The notes under the pieces: generated by a model
Seen by the model: the letters and a program-made list of their open reading frames with translations, nothing else
What the model was told of the DNA's origin: nothing
The model's database searches: none
Part shown: positions 28,757 to 28,908 of the stretch, piece by piece
Layout of the letters: every line of letters starts with the position of its first letter
How positions within the stretch are numbered: the first letter of the stretch is position 1
DNA from: Candidatus Eiseniibacteriota bacterium
GTDB lineage: Bacteria; Eisenbacteria; RBG-16-71-46; CAIMUX01
Reading direction: 5' to 3'
Assembly (NCBI GenBank): GCA_029569475.1
Contig: JAKQSZ010000008.1
Span: forward strand, 1 to 28,908
Length of the DNA stretch: 28,908 nucleotides
Program-made: the position numbers and the translations under genes

Positions 28757-28804
28757 GTAGCCAGGCTGAGCGGTAGCCGGGCCGATCGGTAGCCGGGCTG
28801 ATCG
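28757..28804. repeat. 16-bp tandem repeat (three units)
   Basis: Three consecutive 16-base units, GTAGCCAGGCTGAGCG, GTAGCCGGGCCGATCG and GTAGCCGGGCTGATCG, in the 239-base non-coding stretch between the TlpA-like gene and a convergent gene at the right edge. The stretch (28587-28825) holds nothing else recognisable. Confidence 0.8.
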
Positions 28805-28825
28805 GTCACAGCCCTGGCCTGGCGC

Positions 28826-28908
28826 TCAGAACGCGAACTTCAGCAGGTTCTCCGTCTGCCTCTCTCCCAGCGCGGCCGTCTTGACCCGCCGCCAGTAGTA
28901 GCTCCACC
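28826..28908 (-). CDS. C-terminal fragment of a gene leaving the window
   Basis: The last 26 codons plus stop of a minus-strand frame that enters from the right edge. It begins WSYYWRRVKTAALG and ends NLLKFAF. The aromatic, basic composition looks coding, and the terminal Phe would suit an outer-membrane barrel, but the fragment is too short for a family. A competing frame across the same bases is also open, so this is tentative. Confidence 0.3.
   Translation of the reverse strand, partial: WSYYWRRVKTAALGERQTENLLKFAF

Overview
This is a GC-rich bacterial chromosomal window that is densely packed on both strands. I found 26 supported or partial protein genes, one tRNA and several short repeats. 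I see no rRNA, CRISPR array, prophage or complete mobile element. The gene content points to a diderm of the FCB-type or neighbouring uncultured phyla, such as Eisenbacteria or Latescibacteria-like lineages. The clues are a PorV/PorQ-type outer-membrane barrel, a Bacteroidetes-style LpxH (GNHDFW motif), a secreted protein built of six-cysteine CC repeats, and a DUF4384-like secreted protein beside an Fn3 lipoprotein. The taxonomic placement is inference.

Layout. 1-533: a truncated secreted carbohydrate-binding-like protein, apparently cut by the end of an insertion element. 1019-3107 (minus): promoter, eno, ftsB-like gene, initiator tRNA and a strong intrinsic terminator. 3283-5932 (plus): ECF sigma factor, membrane zinc-finger anti-sigma factor and a beta-helix membrane protein, with a sigma-70-like promoter in front and a candidate ECF promoter inside. 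6015-11318 (minus): an overlapping rlmN - NtrY-like kinase - NtrX-like regulator - DUF4390 operon. 11742-15245 (plus): Fn3 lipoprotein, DUF4384-like protein with a long disordered tail, and PorV-like barrel. 15312-16133 (minus): lpxH. 16543-19449 (plus): HtrA protease and an AMIN/Amidase_3 murein amidase. 19517-22420 (plus): Hpt - HDOD - motA - motB with overlapping starts and stops. 22566-23717 (plus): exported TPR protein. 23922-26925 (minus): gpmI and the cysteine-repeat protein, separated by a terminator hairpin. 27302-27826 (minus): MogA/MoaB protein. 27975-28586 (plus): TlpA-like lipoprotein. 28826-28908 (minus): the last codons of a gene that leaves the window.

Most of the window deals with the cell envelope: lipid A synthesis, periplasmic proteolysis, murein remodelling, division, surface proteins and envelope-stress sigma control. 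Motor and signalling genes and two lower-glycolysis enzymes (enolase and phosphoglycerate mutase) make up much of the rest. The least explained parts are the lipoprotein/DUF4384/PorV cluster, the Hpt-HDOD-MotAB operon, the four-repeat cysteine protein, the in-frame repeat tail and interrupted HAMP of the NtrY-like kinase, and a TAnnnT box placed exactly six bases before the start codon of three genes that lack a good ribosome binding site.
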